Under the pieces are notes generated by a model. That model searched no databases, was not told where the DNA came from, and saw only the letters and a program-made list of their open reading frames with translations. A program made the translations under genes and the position numbers. Source: Leptodactylus fallax (taxonomy: Eukaryota; Chordata; Amphibia; Anura; Leptodactylidae). Taken from it: a DNA stretch of 64,000 nucleotides. Location of the stretch: NCBI GenBank assembly GCA_947044405.1, contig CAMRHE010000054.1, positions 7,393,501 to 7,457,500 of the forward strand, given 5' to 3'. Within the stretch, counting starts at the first letter, position 1. Each line of letters opens with the position of its first letter. Of the stretch, positions 1 through 11,689 are shown piece after piece.

Positions 1-76
1 TCATACTTGATTTACCAACAGCGCCATTCCCAACAACTACCACCTTAATGGCCACCTCCATATCCTCTTCCAACAT
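1..76 (-). CDS. RAB23: RAB23, first coding exon (partial, runs off the left edge)
   Basis: Rab-family small GTPase; in vertebrates RAB23 acts in endocytic and ciliary trafficking and restrains Hedgehog signalling. Reading leftward from the ATG at 76-74 the exon encodes MLEEDMEVAIKVVVVGNGAV (residues 1-20) and then GKSSM. This matches the N-terminus of vertebrate RAB23, including its acidic leader and the P-loop GNGAVGKS (residues 16-23) that binds nucleotide phosphates. The window cuts the exon just after codon 25. Upstream on the minus strand a pyrimidine run followed by CAG (RC of 117-119) is a good splice acceptor, so the exon probably begins at 116 with about 40 nt of 5' UTR. The identification rests on 25 residues, but the match is distinctive. 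The neighbouring PRIM2 agrees with the human gene order. Confidence 0.9.
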   Translation of the reverse strand, partial: MLEEDMEVAIKVVVVGNGAVGKSSM

Positions 77-782
77 CTTGCTTGTTTGTAGTTCACCACT
101 GTGGAGTGAATTTATCCTGTGGGTGTAAAAAGAGGATGCAACTTCATAAACTGTCATCATCACAAAAGAGACAAAATGAAAGTTATTTAAAGGGGTCTTT
201 ATAATGCATTATCTGTAGTGTGTAAACATGATTTCTCTATAGAAGACGGCCCACCAGTTCTTCAATAATTAGATTTGCAGATCACACTGGAGGAAGGAGG
301 GAGGAGTTCTAAGATCTCATTCCTCAAACTCCCCTGCTAATGCTTCAGGTCTCTTTTTAAAGGCCCCCTTTAAAAAGAAAAAGCACCTATACCCATAAAA
401 TACCTTGCTGGACTACCAGTAGCCCTCAGCCAATTGTCATTCATGAAACAAAGGGTCCGGATTTATAGATATAGATATAAAAGTGAGATACATAACAGAG
501 GTATATTATTTATCAAGATAACATGATCTGTAATTCAGTGGAGGCAGTTGCTTGGAGGGGATGGTAGACTCCCCTTTAAACACTATTCATGTTAGTTATG
601 TTACATACTGGATTAAAGGGGTATTCCTGCCCACTGCACAGGTGACAAATGTTAAATGGTTGAATCTCCCACTGTGTTAGAATGGGAGACCCTAGGTATA
701 CAACCACAGCAAGTGGTCAGACAAAGATAACCCATCCTACGAATACAACATCAATCATATAATAATAATAATAATAATAATA

Positions 783-1260
783 CATTTTATTTATATAGCA
801 CCAAGACTCACCTATTCAGGAAGGCCTACAACCTCCAATAACACTACTGTCACCACACCACCACCTGAACAGCCTCTACCCCCACCTTCTGTCTCCATCC
901 CTCTTCCCTCATAGATTGTAAACCCTTGCGGGTAGGGCCCTCTATCCCACTGTGCCAGTTGGTCACTGTTTGTATTATCTGTTTTGTATATCTTGTGTAC
1001 TGTATGTAAATCCGCAAATGTAAAGCACCATGGAATTAATGGTGCTATATAAATAAACAATAATAACAATAATAATAACATATTCCGCAGCACTGTACAA
1101 TTTGTAGGATTCAAGTACAGATAAAAAAGATACATTACAAAGATATAGTCAATTCACACAATGGGACTGAGGGCCTTGCTCGCAAGAGCTTACAATCTAT
1201 GAGGTAGAGGGGGTGACACAAGAGGTAGCAGGGGCGGCATCAGAGGTAGCATTGCTTATA
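783..1260. mobile_element. L2-type LINE 3' end nested in an opposite-strand L2 3' end
   Basis: The sequence TTTATTTATATAGCACC at about 787-803 and the block 1078-1260 (ATATTCCGCAGCACTGTAC, then a motif ending in AAGAGCTTACAATCTATGAGG) together resemble the minus-strand L2 3' region seen at 15185-15360. Between them, 804-1077 is a plus-strand L2 tail. It encodes the typical C-terminal residues KTHLFRKAYN and ends GGTGCTATATAAATAAA followed by AATAAT repeats. One 3' end has therefore landed inside another in the opposite orientation. A (TAA)n run at 760-782 precedes it. Confidence 0.6.
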
Positions 1261-1654
1261 CAATGATCAGACAATTTTGTATCTTATAAAATACCAAAAT
1301 GAGTTAAAGGAATACCTGGTCCATTTCCAGCCAGGTGATTTGGAGACAAAAAATAGACAAAGCTTGGTCATTTCTGTATCTCCCATTTACTATACTGCCA
1401 CCTCCTTGCTATGAACAGGATATCTATCAATATACCATAGAAATGTACGGCAAGTAAACCCCTTTAATGCAGGAGAGGTTAATCAATGTGACGTGCTAGG
1501 CAGAGGAGCTGGAACCTAATGGAACGGTATATAGGAAGCTACTCCACTTTCCTTCTGCACTAGTTTTGAGAAATCTTTCTTACAATGTGTTACGTCAAGA
1601 ATTTTCAATGTGATATGCTTTCAGTTATGCATTTTGGGTACTGACAAATATAAA

Positions 1655-2845
1655 ACACTTAAAGAAGACCTTTTACCACCACCACCAATTCAATTTCTTA
1701 AAATCTGTTAATAAGAACTGCTCCACTGATTCTAGCACAGTTGCAATTTTTTCTCTAGCCCCCACCATTCCCAAGCAACAAGCGCAGTTAGTTTTGATGC
1801 CTGATGTCCTATTTAAAGGGGTATTCCCATCTTAAGGATCCTATCTATTCTGTTAACTCATGTAAATTCAAGAGTTTTCCTAAATACATTGCTTTAGCAA
1901 TGCTGCTTTCTTTGCCTGCTATGTTAGATTATTTCTCCCATTGTTTACATAGCATTTCCTTTGTCCCCATCCTATATCTGATAACACAGGTTGGAGGATG
2001 ACTCACTGCTCTCTGGAGGGGTGGGGGAGTTCTATCGCTGCTCTGTGGTCAGGAATGAAAGATGGAGAGACAGACTGCTAAAACAGCGAAGTCAGGCTAT
2101 AATGGGGTCTGCCGGGTTTCGTCTGATTTTATACTGAAACCGGCAGAGAGAAAAGTTCTCTGTGCAGGAAGTTTCTGCGGCAGAGTCTCAAACGACTCGG
2201 ACAGTGTGTGTTATATCTCTATGTAAACACAAAGATAAGATTGAGTTTACTGCAAGTCCGTTCTCTCCTGTGCAGCTTTAGTTTTTCTCTCCAAACCTGT
2301 GTAATGTAATAAACATTTATTGTGCATATTATTTGATCTGCATTTATATTAGATATCTAGTAATCATAATAAATAGCCTCTCATGGTAAAGGCAAAGTCT
2401 ATATCTAGTGAGGTACTTCATCGTGTCCTGTTCATCAAACAGTCAAAGCCCTTCCACCAGCTTGTTGTAGATTACAGGAAATGAGAAGAAGAGCAGCAGG
2501 CAAACTGATGATAGAGGGAGATGGGAAAACCTGTTTCAGCTCTGTAATATCAGAAGGGCAGTGTCAGGCAAGAGGTTGTGATTCAGAGCTCCAATTAGAG
2601 GCAGCCAGTGTCAGAGCTCAGAATCACACCTCTTGCCTGCTCCTGCCTGACACCGCCCTACTAACAGTACAGAAACTAAATAGCATACCACGGAACAAAA
2701 CTAACAGCACTGATTGCTCAAAAATGGTGGGGGCTAGAGAAAAAAATCCAACTGTTCTAGAACCAGTGGAGGAACACCTATTAAATGATGTAAACACATT
2801 CATTGGCAGAAATGTATTTACTTTATCCCCATTCACATGAAACAA
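1655..2845. repeat. Fragments of a dispersed small-repeat family (2 pieces)
   Basis: Two pieces, at about 1655-1800 and 2560-2800, match the fuller copy at 36383-36675. Shared signatures are AGAACCTTTCAC-like ends, CAGAATCACACC, CTGCCTGACACCGCCCT and CTAACAGC. The internal part of the first piece runs in reverse relative to the second. Open frames overlapping them (for example 2481-2840) are repeat sequence, not genes. Between and after them I see unique AT-rich DNA. Confidence 0.5.
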
Positions 2846-4959
2846 TATTGCTTAGTTAGTACAGTCCTGACGCATGTTTTATGGACTGTCAGTCTAATTG
2901 GAGCCTATGCATCATGCAGCATAGACTAAACATGGCAATGTTTACAGGAAAAGTGTTGGTCCCACTCGATACATTACTATTATGTAGAATAAAGGCACAA
3001 AGTACAGTGTAGATAATGCAATAGAAGACAGCTAAATACTAAGAGAGTGAATTCTTAACATGCGCTACAACCAGCTTTCTAAGCCACAGATCAGTGACGA
3101 GCAATGGAATGATTGATAAGACACAAACCGAAGATTAGTCAGACTACAGATTCCTGGACAAACATATGGACACTGCATAAAAACACATCACAAAACCCTT
3201 TCCGTGTGGGAAGTTCTTCGCGTTCTTGTATATATGGTTTGTGTACACTGCTGTACATGCATTTTCTAATATAATAGACGGATTACAGATCTTTATTATA
3301 GTATTTGTTGTAATAGTTGTCTGGTTTACACTCTCCATAGTCAAGAGTTATTAAAGAAAGTCTGTCACCAGAGTCCAGCATATCAGCGCAGCCCTGCAGA
3401 TAGATAGGTTATAGTCACCTGAATCAAACAGAGTTTTCCCCTTGGGAATCAGTGCCTCAGTTGCTGATATCTCCATTTTTGTCAATATGTATATAAGTTC
3501 TTTGGAGCAATAAAGGCATAATAATACAAGTCAAGGGCGACTGTATAAAATAAAGTTCAATGTCTTGCAAAAAGCAACAACTCACCTCTTCTATCTTCCC
3601 CAGTGGTCCCCACAGTCTTCGCTTTTGTCTTAATCATATTACTACATGACCACTGAAGGAACTGACTAGATGCAGTACTCAAGTGCAACAAACAGGGGGA
3701 CCAATAGAGTGTTTGTGCTGGTTTGGTGGGGGGGGGGGGTTAGCTGGTAGAAGAGTTGAATAGTTTTTTATTCATTTATTTTATCAGAAGCTGGATAATC
3801 CCTTTAGATGACAAGTATGTAATGCTTCACTTGCCCTGTGGTGGCGCTTAATGGAACCTGAACACTAGCTGCGTTTCCCGCGGGTTACTGCATATTACTG
3901 GGGATCCCTGCAGTGGAGCATTCTGTAATCAGCCCTTTACTGAATAAGGAGCCTGCTGAGGCCACAAGTCTCTGAGAATCCTGAGGTTTGATTTATATTT
4001 TCTTATTTTCTTCACCATTTTGATGTACATATGCTCACACAGCGGAATATGGTGCTGATTTTGAGGTAGATTCCACCTTAAAATCAGTGGCCGATTCCTC
4101 CCTGATTGTTATCAATGGGAGGCAGTGATTGGGGCAGCAGGGAGTGGCGCGATACTCCCTGCTGATTAGGCCCATTAGTCAGGGTCCAATAAAAAAGATA
4201 ATACAACGTGATCTACAAGATACTACAGAGTGAAGGAAGAAATCCGTGGTTATGGCCCTGATCCATTATATTACAGCCAGATGAGAAGTAAAAATGACAT
4301 ATGGTTATGTTCATTTCCCTAAACCATGAGAGCCAGGAGAAGCAGACGCGACCTGTCAACACTTCTTCTATTCAACCATCAAACCTGAAAGCAGAAATTC
4401 TGCTCCAGGATGTCTCACTTTCTCCGATCAGGTGTCCAAACATAACACAGGACTGATGAACTGTAGGCTTGTTGTCTTGGGTACTCGACTTTCACTCCCA
4501 TATATATATCCAAACTGTTCTTCTCTATATATGCTGCTCTACCTAGATCCTATCCTAACTCATATTGCAAAAGATATGGTGAGAAATATAAAAATATATA
4601 AAGAAATCTTCTGTATGCGTCAAAGGAGACCAGCCATTCGCTGTCCTCCTTGTCACAAACCTCAGATCAGAACTGTACCTGACTGTAAGGTAACCAGCTG
4701 CAGTAGGAGCCCTCTCCAATGCATTATAGTAGAAAACCTTATCAAGTCTCACCCCACAGTCATCTGTCAGATAAGAATGGACAGGATCAGGAAAAAATTA
4801 CATGGTTTTAGGAGCATAGTGAAAATCCTACAGAATGACAAACAGTGTTGGCAAGTTTATCTTCTGTTTATTTTTTTATAATTTATCTATAGCCTTAATT
4901 TTCCTGTAATATACTCTAACAATGCAGTTAAAACCCAAGTTAATATTTGGAAAACTTCA

Positions 4960-5420
4960 ACCGGCATTCTCATCTTACACATTTATTGCATATCTTCAGG
5001 ATATACCATAAATTCTTGACAGATGCAGGTCCCACCTATCGCCAGGTTCTCTGACCCTTCCCCCATTCTAACTGATGCCATAGCCACTATAAGGAGAAGA
5101 GGACATGAATGCGCATCCCTCCTCTTATACATCTATGGGGGTTCTGAATACAGAAGGGCAAGTGTAAATGGTGCTGGCTACAGTTTTTTGCTGCGGATGA
5201 CCAGGGAACTGTTGTGTAGGGGAAAGACAATGAAAGGAAGAAAGCACTATACCAGTACATTGTCCCCTTCATTCTCAGGATCAGTGGGAAAATGGGAAAT
5301 GGCCCTTAACAGAGCTCAGATAACAAACAATTGTACCTGGTACTATAGAACACAGCAGCTCAGTCTCATTAAGGTGAATGGGATTGGATTGCAGTACCAG
5401 GCAGAGGTACAGCTGGCAGC
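4960..5420. repeat. Dispersed repeat with 'gaatgg...gcagtacca' signature
   Basis: It contains a stretch like ATATCTTCAGGATATACCAT, a CCCACCTATCGCCAGG box, and the block AAGGTGAATGGGATTGGATTGCAGTACCAGGC (5370-5401). A related block occurs inverted near 10440-10700 and in part near 9100-9170. The 171-codon open frame across it has no recognised domain. Assignment as an old DNA-transposon or MITE fragment is inference. Confidence 0.4.
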
Positions 5421-5933
5421 TCCTGGACACCAGTGCAAATTCTGTAAAGGGGCTCATACTGATGTCTTCCTGTGTAGGGATTGCTACCTCTGCACCACTC
5501 TAGCTACATCCCTGGTGCCAAGCAAAGTCACAACGTAAGGATAAGTATAGAGATGTGGGTTACTATACGAGACTCCACCCACTAATAGGCGATTGCTGGG
5601 GAATTTTATACGACATATGAAAAAAAACAATAATCCCCTTAAAACATATCTTTTATTATTCAAGTTAAAAGAATTTTAATTTGAGGTTAGATAGTCCTCC
5701 CATATAATAGATTATAAGAGTGTAAAGTAATAACGCATTATGAATACATGAGGGTCATGAAGAGTGCAGTGGCGCAAAGCATATCCGCAGGATCTAATAT
5801 CCATAGGCTACACCTGCAAACATTTCCTACAAGGCGCCATCCCACTCACTAGAATTTTAAAAGTTTACATTACTAGCGGTGAAATAAATATCTATTATGT
5901 ATTGCTATCCCAGCTCTCAGCGGAAACAGTAAG

Positions 5934-6448
5934 GGTATGTTCACACGGAGGATATTGCAGGCTGATTTTGTGGCGGAATCCTCCTCAAAATCTGCCTCCC
6001 ATTCATTTCAAAGGGAGTCAATAGCAGCTTTTTCCTCTAGCTGATTTTTTCATGACCTATCTTCAAGGCTGTGGATACGGCCTTGAAAAAAACATTAAAG
6101 AAGACCTTTCATGTCTTCAGACACATGCGGTTTTATATACCGCAATTCAGCGCACTCTCGGCTTTCCCATTATGTGCCCCGGGGCTGGAGATATCGGTGC
6201 CGTTAGTTTTCTGCCCATCGTCAGTAGGGGATTCCTGACAGTCTAGCTGGGTGTCATCGCTGGGCGATAAGGAACACCCCCTCTGACAGTATAGGGTTAT
6301 GGACAAGTACAGTCAGAGAGGGAATTCAGCGCACTGTCGGATTTCTGGCGATATATAAAACCCACATGTGCCTGAGGACATGAAAGGTCCTCTTTAAAAT
6401 CAATGGGAGGCAGAAAAACTCGACGAAAAACTCTGTGTGAACATACCT
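5934..6448. mobile_element. Small TIR element (GTATGTTCACAC ends) containing a nested TTAA element
   Basis: The outer element begins GTATGTTCACACGG and ends GTGTGAACATAC, perfect 12-bp terminal inverted repeats. The inner element, about 6090-6400, has ends AGAAGACCTTTCATGTC and GACATGAAAGGTCCTCT and is bounded by TTAA on both sides. The TTAA looks like its duplicated target. Related inner elements occur at about 9686-9945 and 32330-32616. No transposase is present; both would have moved with enzymes supplied elsewhere. Confidence 0.6.
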
Positions 6449-7203
6449 TATTAGTAACTACCTGTCCCTACACTGTATAACCCATGATCACTGCCATTCT
6501 ATTGTGAGACATGCAAAATAAATTCTCTATTTCCCTGAAGAGCCATATCTTGCATGTAGGAGTATGGAGATAAGCAGTCTACAGTTAGGGATTATTAGAC
6601 AGTGTAGGGAGAAGGTTTCTGGAACTGAAAGAAGGTCGCCCTTATTAGGATGCTTAGATCATCCTTCTCTAGTCATTGAGAGTTAGTTAATATAGGACCA
6701 CAGCTAATAAAGGGTGATACAGTGTATGGACAGCTGCATATAAACACAGACTGTGTTTTCAACCAGTGGAAATTAAACAGATAGAGAACTAAGAACTCCT
6801 CAGTGTCATATGAAATATGAGAATCTCCTTTTTCACAAGACACCAAAAGCAAACTTTCTATATTCTATAATGCCTGAGATATAGCCATGTGAAGTGTCCT
6901 TCACCCACCCTGATTTTGTCTTCATTTCACACAGCCCATACACCTTACACAATGAGAAGCAGGGAACAGCTATAGAGAAGAAAGGGAAAGATTGAAAAAT
7001 GTAGGATTTGTCTCCTTTCTGTGAAAAATTGTTAATAAAGTATATTACAAAATTATTCGTGACACAAATGCTGCCAGAAAATCAAAAATTGTCTGAAAGA
7101 TTAGTTACGCTTTAACACATCTCAAAGGATTCTAACCTAGCCTATAAGGCAGCAACAAAACTTGCCCACTTCCTTACCTATACATACATACACATACACA
7201 TAA

Positions 7204-7205
<2 letters not shown>

Positions 7206-7246
<41 letters not shown>
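7206..7246. repeat. (CA)n microsatellite
   Basis: About 20 CA dinucleotides in an uninterrupted run, preceded by imperfect ATACACA units. It creates artefactual cysteine/valine-rich open frames on the minus strand. Confidence 0.95.
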
Positions 7247-7249
<3 letters not shown>

Positions 7250-7827
7250 GGGCTGGGAAATTAATTGAATGAATTTGATTAATTTGCCATTTCTTAAGAA
7301 TCGTAAAATCGATGTTAGCCCTGCCTGTCTGAAATGTTTCAAGCAGATTTTTCTCTCCCATTGCACGCTATGATCAATAGTTTATTCACTATAGTCAATA
7401 GCTGGTAGGATGAGAAAGAAGGCATCGAATATATCTGACGTCTTCTGAGTGTGCCAGTTCACAGAACTTTTTTTTGTTTCTTTGAACAAAAACAAGTTTA
7501 AAATCAAGAAATACAGAGAGGAAAAAGGGAAAAAAAAAACTGAGCTCCCCTAATACATAGCTAGCTATTTGAAATATTTTTCAGGAAAGCTGTGAACGGC
7601 TCAGTCAAGGATGATTCTTGGGATGTTTCACATTCACGAGCAAAATATTTTTGTTGGAAACATATGTTCAGGGCGTTAACACATAAGACCATTTCCAATC
7701 TGCTGCAGAAAACAAGAAATCTGAACGAGTGCCTGAGAAGAAATACAGATTTCTACAGCAAAGATACAAAACATGAATCTTGTGCCATTGTTCTGTATCT
7801 ACAGATAAATAGAGAGACTGTACTCAC

Positions 7828-7940
7828 CAAACAAACGTGCCAGGAGAGACACCCGGACGGATCAATGTTCTCTAGGTTGCAGATCTGTAGGTTTAAGCTG
7901 CAGGATTGAACAGCCCACCAGTTGCCATGGAAAGGTTAGT
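7828..7940 (-). promoter_or_regulatory. Candidate RAB23 non-coding 5' exon and promoter
   Basis: On the minus strand a near-consensus donor, GTTTGTTTG|GTGAGTACAG, has its GT at 7827-7826, so an exon could end at 7828. Just upstream of that exon (plus-strand 7919-7933) is GTTGCCATGGAAAG, close to the RFX X-box palindrome GTTGCCATGGCAAC. RAB23 is known to have a non-coding first exon in other vertebrates, and the spacing gives an intron of about 7.7 kb. There is no CpG island here. An alternative first-exon donor (GTGAGT, RC of 11793-11798) lies in the GC-rich region near 11.8 kb. The assignment is inference. Confidence 0.3.
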
Positions 7941-9170
7941 TTATTTAGCCAGAGGCTAAACAGAGACTGCACTAGAAGGGACATTTGGTCAAAACCCTCC
8001 ACCTCAAAGCTATCAGTTGGCTGAGGTGTGAGATCAGCAGGAAGTGACTTCCACCTTTAGTTTCAACACACCCTAGACACCATTCATGTGTTGTGTGCAA
8101 GCATTAGCACCCCTGGCTGTTAGAGATTACTGCTGTGAAGACATGAAGGAAGCCTTCCTGTGAAAATGACAGGACCATAAGGATACAAAAGTATATTTTA
8201 TATAGATGTCTGTAACCAACTCCTTAGCTCAGTATTCTAAGTGGTTGTCTACTGCTTAGATGAGCGTCTGCCAAGACTGTAGAGCCAGTAGGCCAAACCA
8301 CTGACTCAGAGTCTTGTATTTTTCCACAGCCCAACTCCAACTCCTCCATATATGTCTGACAGCATGGTTAGTCAGAAGCAGAAAAGATCCTGTAAATCAT
8401 TAAAAGCCAGTGATTGTATTCCTAGGAAAATACATATGCAAGAAACGATTCACCTAATTAATTATACAATATTAAAAACGGTTAATGCGATTATAATGTG
8501 ATTAAAAATAATTTATGGAGTTGGGAACTTTTTTCCAACTCTGCAACTACAACTCCACAGCGCTGGCTTGTACACCAGAGAAGAACTTCCCTGATAATGG
8601 AGTAAGGGTTCCTGGGATTGTATTCCTCTAGCCACACCGTCTTCTAGAAAGGGGCTGTGGGGTTTACTGTTGTTTTACACCTTTCCCACCCCCCTACCCC
8701 CCCCCTCTCCCTCCCCCCCCTCCCTTTCCTCCCTATCACACTATAAAAAACCTGGAGATTGGCAGCCATCTTCCCCTACAATCTACAGGGGGTGCATATC
8801 TATATATGCCACCAACTTTTGTACACTAATGCTAAATAATAAGTGAATTTCAGACCCTGTAACATGTATGAGTCTGAAAGTAACAAAGGGAAAACTTTTT
8901 CACTGACGTTCTCCTTTATCATGACTACTGAGAGCAGCTGCTCCTTTAAAGTATAAAGAAGGTGCTGCTTTTGGTGAAATCTAGTAGTATAATCATATTT
9001 TAAGGCTCATAATTTACATGGCTTTTATATAAGAATTAGCTCTAAATAACAGGGATTAAAACAGGTCTGTATGAAGAGAGCCTTATAGGGTTTGTGCCAT
9101 TAAGGACATTTATTACCTATCCACAAAACAGGTAATAAGTGTCAGATCCCCTAGCGATCAGGAGAATTGG
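7941..9170. other. Non-coding DNA, no recognised gene
   Basis: Intergenic or intronic sequence with a C-rich tract (8685-8725) and AT-rich stretches. The block around 8440-8590 shares ATTAAT-rich wording with 7255-7310 and 14960-15030, suggesting a diffuse old repeat. I see no exon. Confidence 0.5.
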
Positions 9171-9174
9171 GGAC

Positions 9175-9445
9175 CGAAAGTCGTGAAACTCGGTCCGTAT
9201 GTTTACTGGCTTGAACTTCATGCTGGGAGTGGGACTCCTAGAAGCATAGTTATCTATGATGCTAGGAGTCCCTGACTCCCAGCAACATACTGTCCCGTAT
9301 CAATTACAGTATGGGACAGTATGACGCTGGGAGGCAGTTACTCCTAGCATCATAGATAACTAGGATGCTAGGAGTCCCGCTCCCAGCATGAAGTTCAAAC
9401 CGGTAAATCTGGCTATCACACGGAGCGAGTTTCACGGGTGAAACA
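9175..9445. repeat. Long inverted repeat (hairpin) of about 270 bp
   Basis: The left arm, from about 9179 to 9305, contains GTGAAACTCGGTCC, GAACTTCATGCTGGGAG, TCTATGATGCTAGGAGT and ATACTGTCCC. The right arm, about 9310 to 9440, carries the complements in reverse order: GGGACAGTAT, ACTCCTAGCATCATAGA, CTCCCAGCATGAAGTTC and GAGTTTCAC. The arms fold back over about 120 bp with a short loop. It is most likely a foldback MITE. Confidence 0.75.
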
Positions 9446-9459
9446 CGGTCGTGTGCAGC

Positions 9460-9945
9460 TACCCTTAGTTAGAGCTCAGAATCACACCCCTTGCCTGCTC
9501 CTGCCTGACACCGCCCTCCTGACAGTACAGAGCCTAACTACCATATCAGGCACCAAAACTAACAGCATTGATTGCTCAGGAATTATGGGGGCTAGAGAAA
9601 AAAATTCCAATTCCGCCAGAGTCAATGGAGCAGTAGCTATTAATCGACGTTAAGAACTGGACTAGTTGGAGGTGGTGAAAGGTCCTATTAAAGAGGACCT
9701 TTCACGTCCTCATCGATGTGCAGTATTCTATACCACTAGAAAGCCCAGCGATGGCGCTAGGCTATAAGGCCCGCCTTACTGACAATGGAAAGATATCGGT
9801 GCCAAAACTAACAGCAGCGATATCTCCAACAAGGGGGGGCGTACGGATAAAGCCAACAGTGCGCTGAATTCAGTGCACAGTCGGCTTTCTAGCGGTATAT
9901 AATACCGCACATCTATGAGGATGTGAAAGGTCCTCTTTTAAGGCC
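9460..9945. mobile_element. Two small TTAA-type elements abutting each other
   Basis: 9460-9689 matches the family at 36383-36675 and ends GGTGAAAGGTCCTATTAA. 9686-9945 starts TTAAAGAGGACCTTTCACG and ends GTGAAAGGTCCTCTTTTAA, the family also seen at 6090-6400 and 32330-32616. The two copies share the TTAA at 9686-9689, as expected if one inserted at the target site of the other. They are non-autonomous. Confidence 0.55.
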
Positions 9946-10309
9946 TATGTCCAACTCACGCAACTATGGCATATGCTCAGCTGTTTCCATAGCTACCATG
10001 GGACACCTAAGGTAGACAAACAGGAGATTTGTTGAAGATAGAGTTTGCATAAATCCATACCCATATTGTAGAAAGAACCATATAAATGCGTGGAAAGATG
10101 TTTTGATAGGTCTGTAAACAATTCTGTGTTGGATACTATATACTTTTACTAGTAATAATGGTAAAGTAACTCATCATCCGTGCACTGGCACAAACTTAAG
10201 CAAAGTAAAGTCTTTCACTAACCTTGTTAAAAAGAAACCAAGGCCCTTCAATCCACAATGCCAAAAGCTAAACTAAGGTCAAATTCACAAAGTGCTGTCT
10301 GATACCCAC

Positions 10310-10700
10310 ACGCCAAAGACATACTGATAGGGAATATAGATTGTGAGTCCTATATGAGACAGTGACTGTCACTGTCTGTAAAGCTCTGTGGAATATGATG
10401 GCGCTATATAAGTATAATAAATAAATAAATGCCTTAAAGGGATTTTTTTCAATTATTTTAATTTTTTTGAATGGCCTATCCTCAGAACAGGCCACCAATA
10501 TCTGATCATGAGGAGCTAACACTCAGCCCCTGCACTAATCTGCTGTTCAGAATTGCTGGTAGCTCAGGTACTACTGTATACTGTGTACAGAGCCAGAAGG
10601 AGAGGGCTCCGTTCCTTGTATAGTGGTCATGCAATATTACTGCAGTACAGCTCCCAATTGAAGAGAATGGGAGCTGAGCTGCAGTAATGTCACGTGTGGC
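10310..10700. repeat. SINE/L2 tail and an adjacent dispersed repeat
   Basis: 10310-10432 reads ACATACTGATAGGGAATATAG, then ATTGTGAG, then GATGGCGCTATATAAG, with a (TAAA)n end. This is the L2-type 3' tail also used by tRNA-headed SINEs. 10440-10700 contains GGCCTATCCTCAGAACAGG and ATATCTGATCATG, and a block ending GAATGGGAGCTGAGCTGCAGTAATG. It is related in reverse to the repeat at 4960-5420. No coding potential is evident. Confidence 0.55.
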
Positions 10701-11689
10701 ATGTATGACAAAAAACACTTTTATTCAATATGTAGATTAATTTCTTCTTGGACACACTCCTAGTGCACCTGTTTACAGCTCTCCATGCTTTCCATGGCTG
10801 TCCAATGATGCACCTCATATGAAACCTATTCTTTTCCTTGATGAAGGCTCACATCTTCTACATGGGTCGATTGGACAAGGACAGGTGCATACATAGTACT
10901 GTATCTAGTTGGTTGCAGTGTCCTCTGCAGTACTGCACCTACCGTGGCACGATTAGTGCATGCACAAAATTATAAATGACAGCTGGGTCAAAGGCCCAGC
11001 AGAGGAATGCCCATGTTTCAGTTGAGGGGTGGGTGGGGGAGTGGCGAGCTGAAAAAGTGTGCAGCCACTCCCCTTGGTGTACCAAGAAGCTAATATGCAT
11101 ACGGATTAAAAGTATTTTTCTCAAACATGCCAGATCATCTAGTCACAAGGTAGAAACTGTGTGGTACAACCTGTAGCCATCATTGACATGCTGTAGGTTG
11201 AAAACCCACAACAGTCATCTTTTTTGCTACAGCATGTGGATGAGATTTAGAGAAATCTTTTCCACTGTGCGGCTACTGAAAGTGGATGATGATGGTGATG
11301 GCTTCCTGTCATATGCTGTGAAGACCAGGCAGTTTGCTGAAGGAGATGTGTTTCGATTGCTTTCTAGTTGGTGACAAGTATTCTAGTCAGTGATTTCCTT
11401 CCAGTGTCACCAATCACTAGTTCCTCTATGTGAAGCTAAGAAGGGTCTCCTTGCTGATGTATGTATTCCTAGTGTACACTAAGCCCTGGGATCCTGTGAC
11501 TACCTATCCAGACTGACTTTTGTAGAGGTTCCGATGAAGGTACCTTCTGGAAGGCTGCAGGAGTGGTCAGCCTCTAATAGTACTGCGCCACTTCTTAAGT
11601 TGCAAATATGTAACCACAATAACCTATAGCATCTAATCTGTGTGGAAGTAATAGTAGAGAATGGGAGAATTATCAACTATTCAGTGACT
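10701..11689. other. Non-coding DNA upstream of the CEP43-like gene
   Basis: Mixed-composition sequence. Short open frames on both strands (10939-11124, 10976-11176, 11183-11374) have no recognisable domain. Pieces such as TTGATGAAGGCTCACATCTTCTAC (10836-10859) look repeat-like. No exon is supported. Confidence 0.45.

Larger units (their letters stand above)
117..7827 (-). other. Probable RAB23 first intron: non-coding, repeat-rich
   Basis: No coding exon is recognisable here. The stretch holds an L2-type nested relic (783-1260), copies of frog-type small repeats (near 1655-1800, 2560-2800, 4960-5420), a pair of nested small elements (5934-6448) and a CA microsatellite (7206-7246). Open frames such as 4432-4881 and 5023-5538 overlap dispersed repeats or lack any recognisable domain. 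Calling it an intron depends on the candidate exon at 7828-7940. Confidence 0.4.

Noticed and set aside
4432..5538. Two plus-strand open frames of 149 and 171 codons
   Set aside because: They have no recognisable domain, irregular composition and overlap with a dispersed repeat; frames of this size arise by chance in 64 kb.
7592..7909. 105-codon plus-strand frame
   Set aside because: No domain recognised; it overlaps a better-supported minus-strand donor site.
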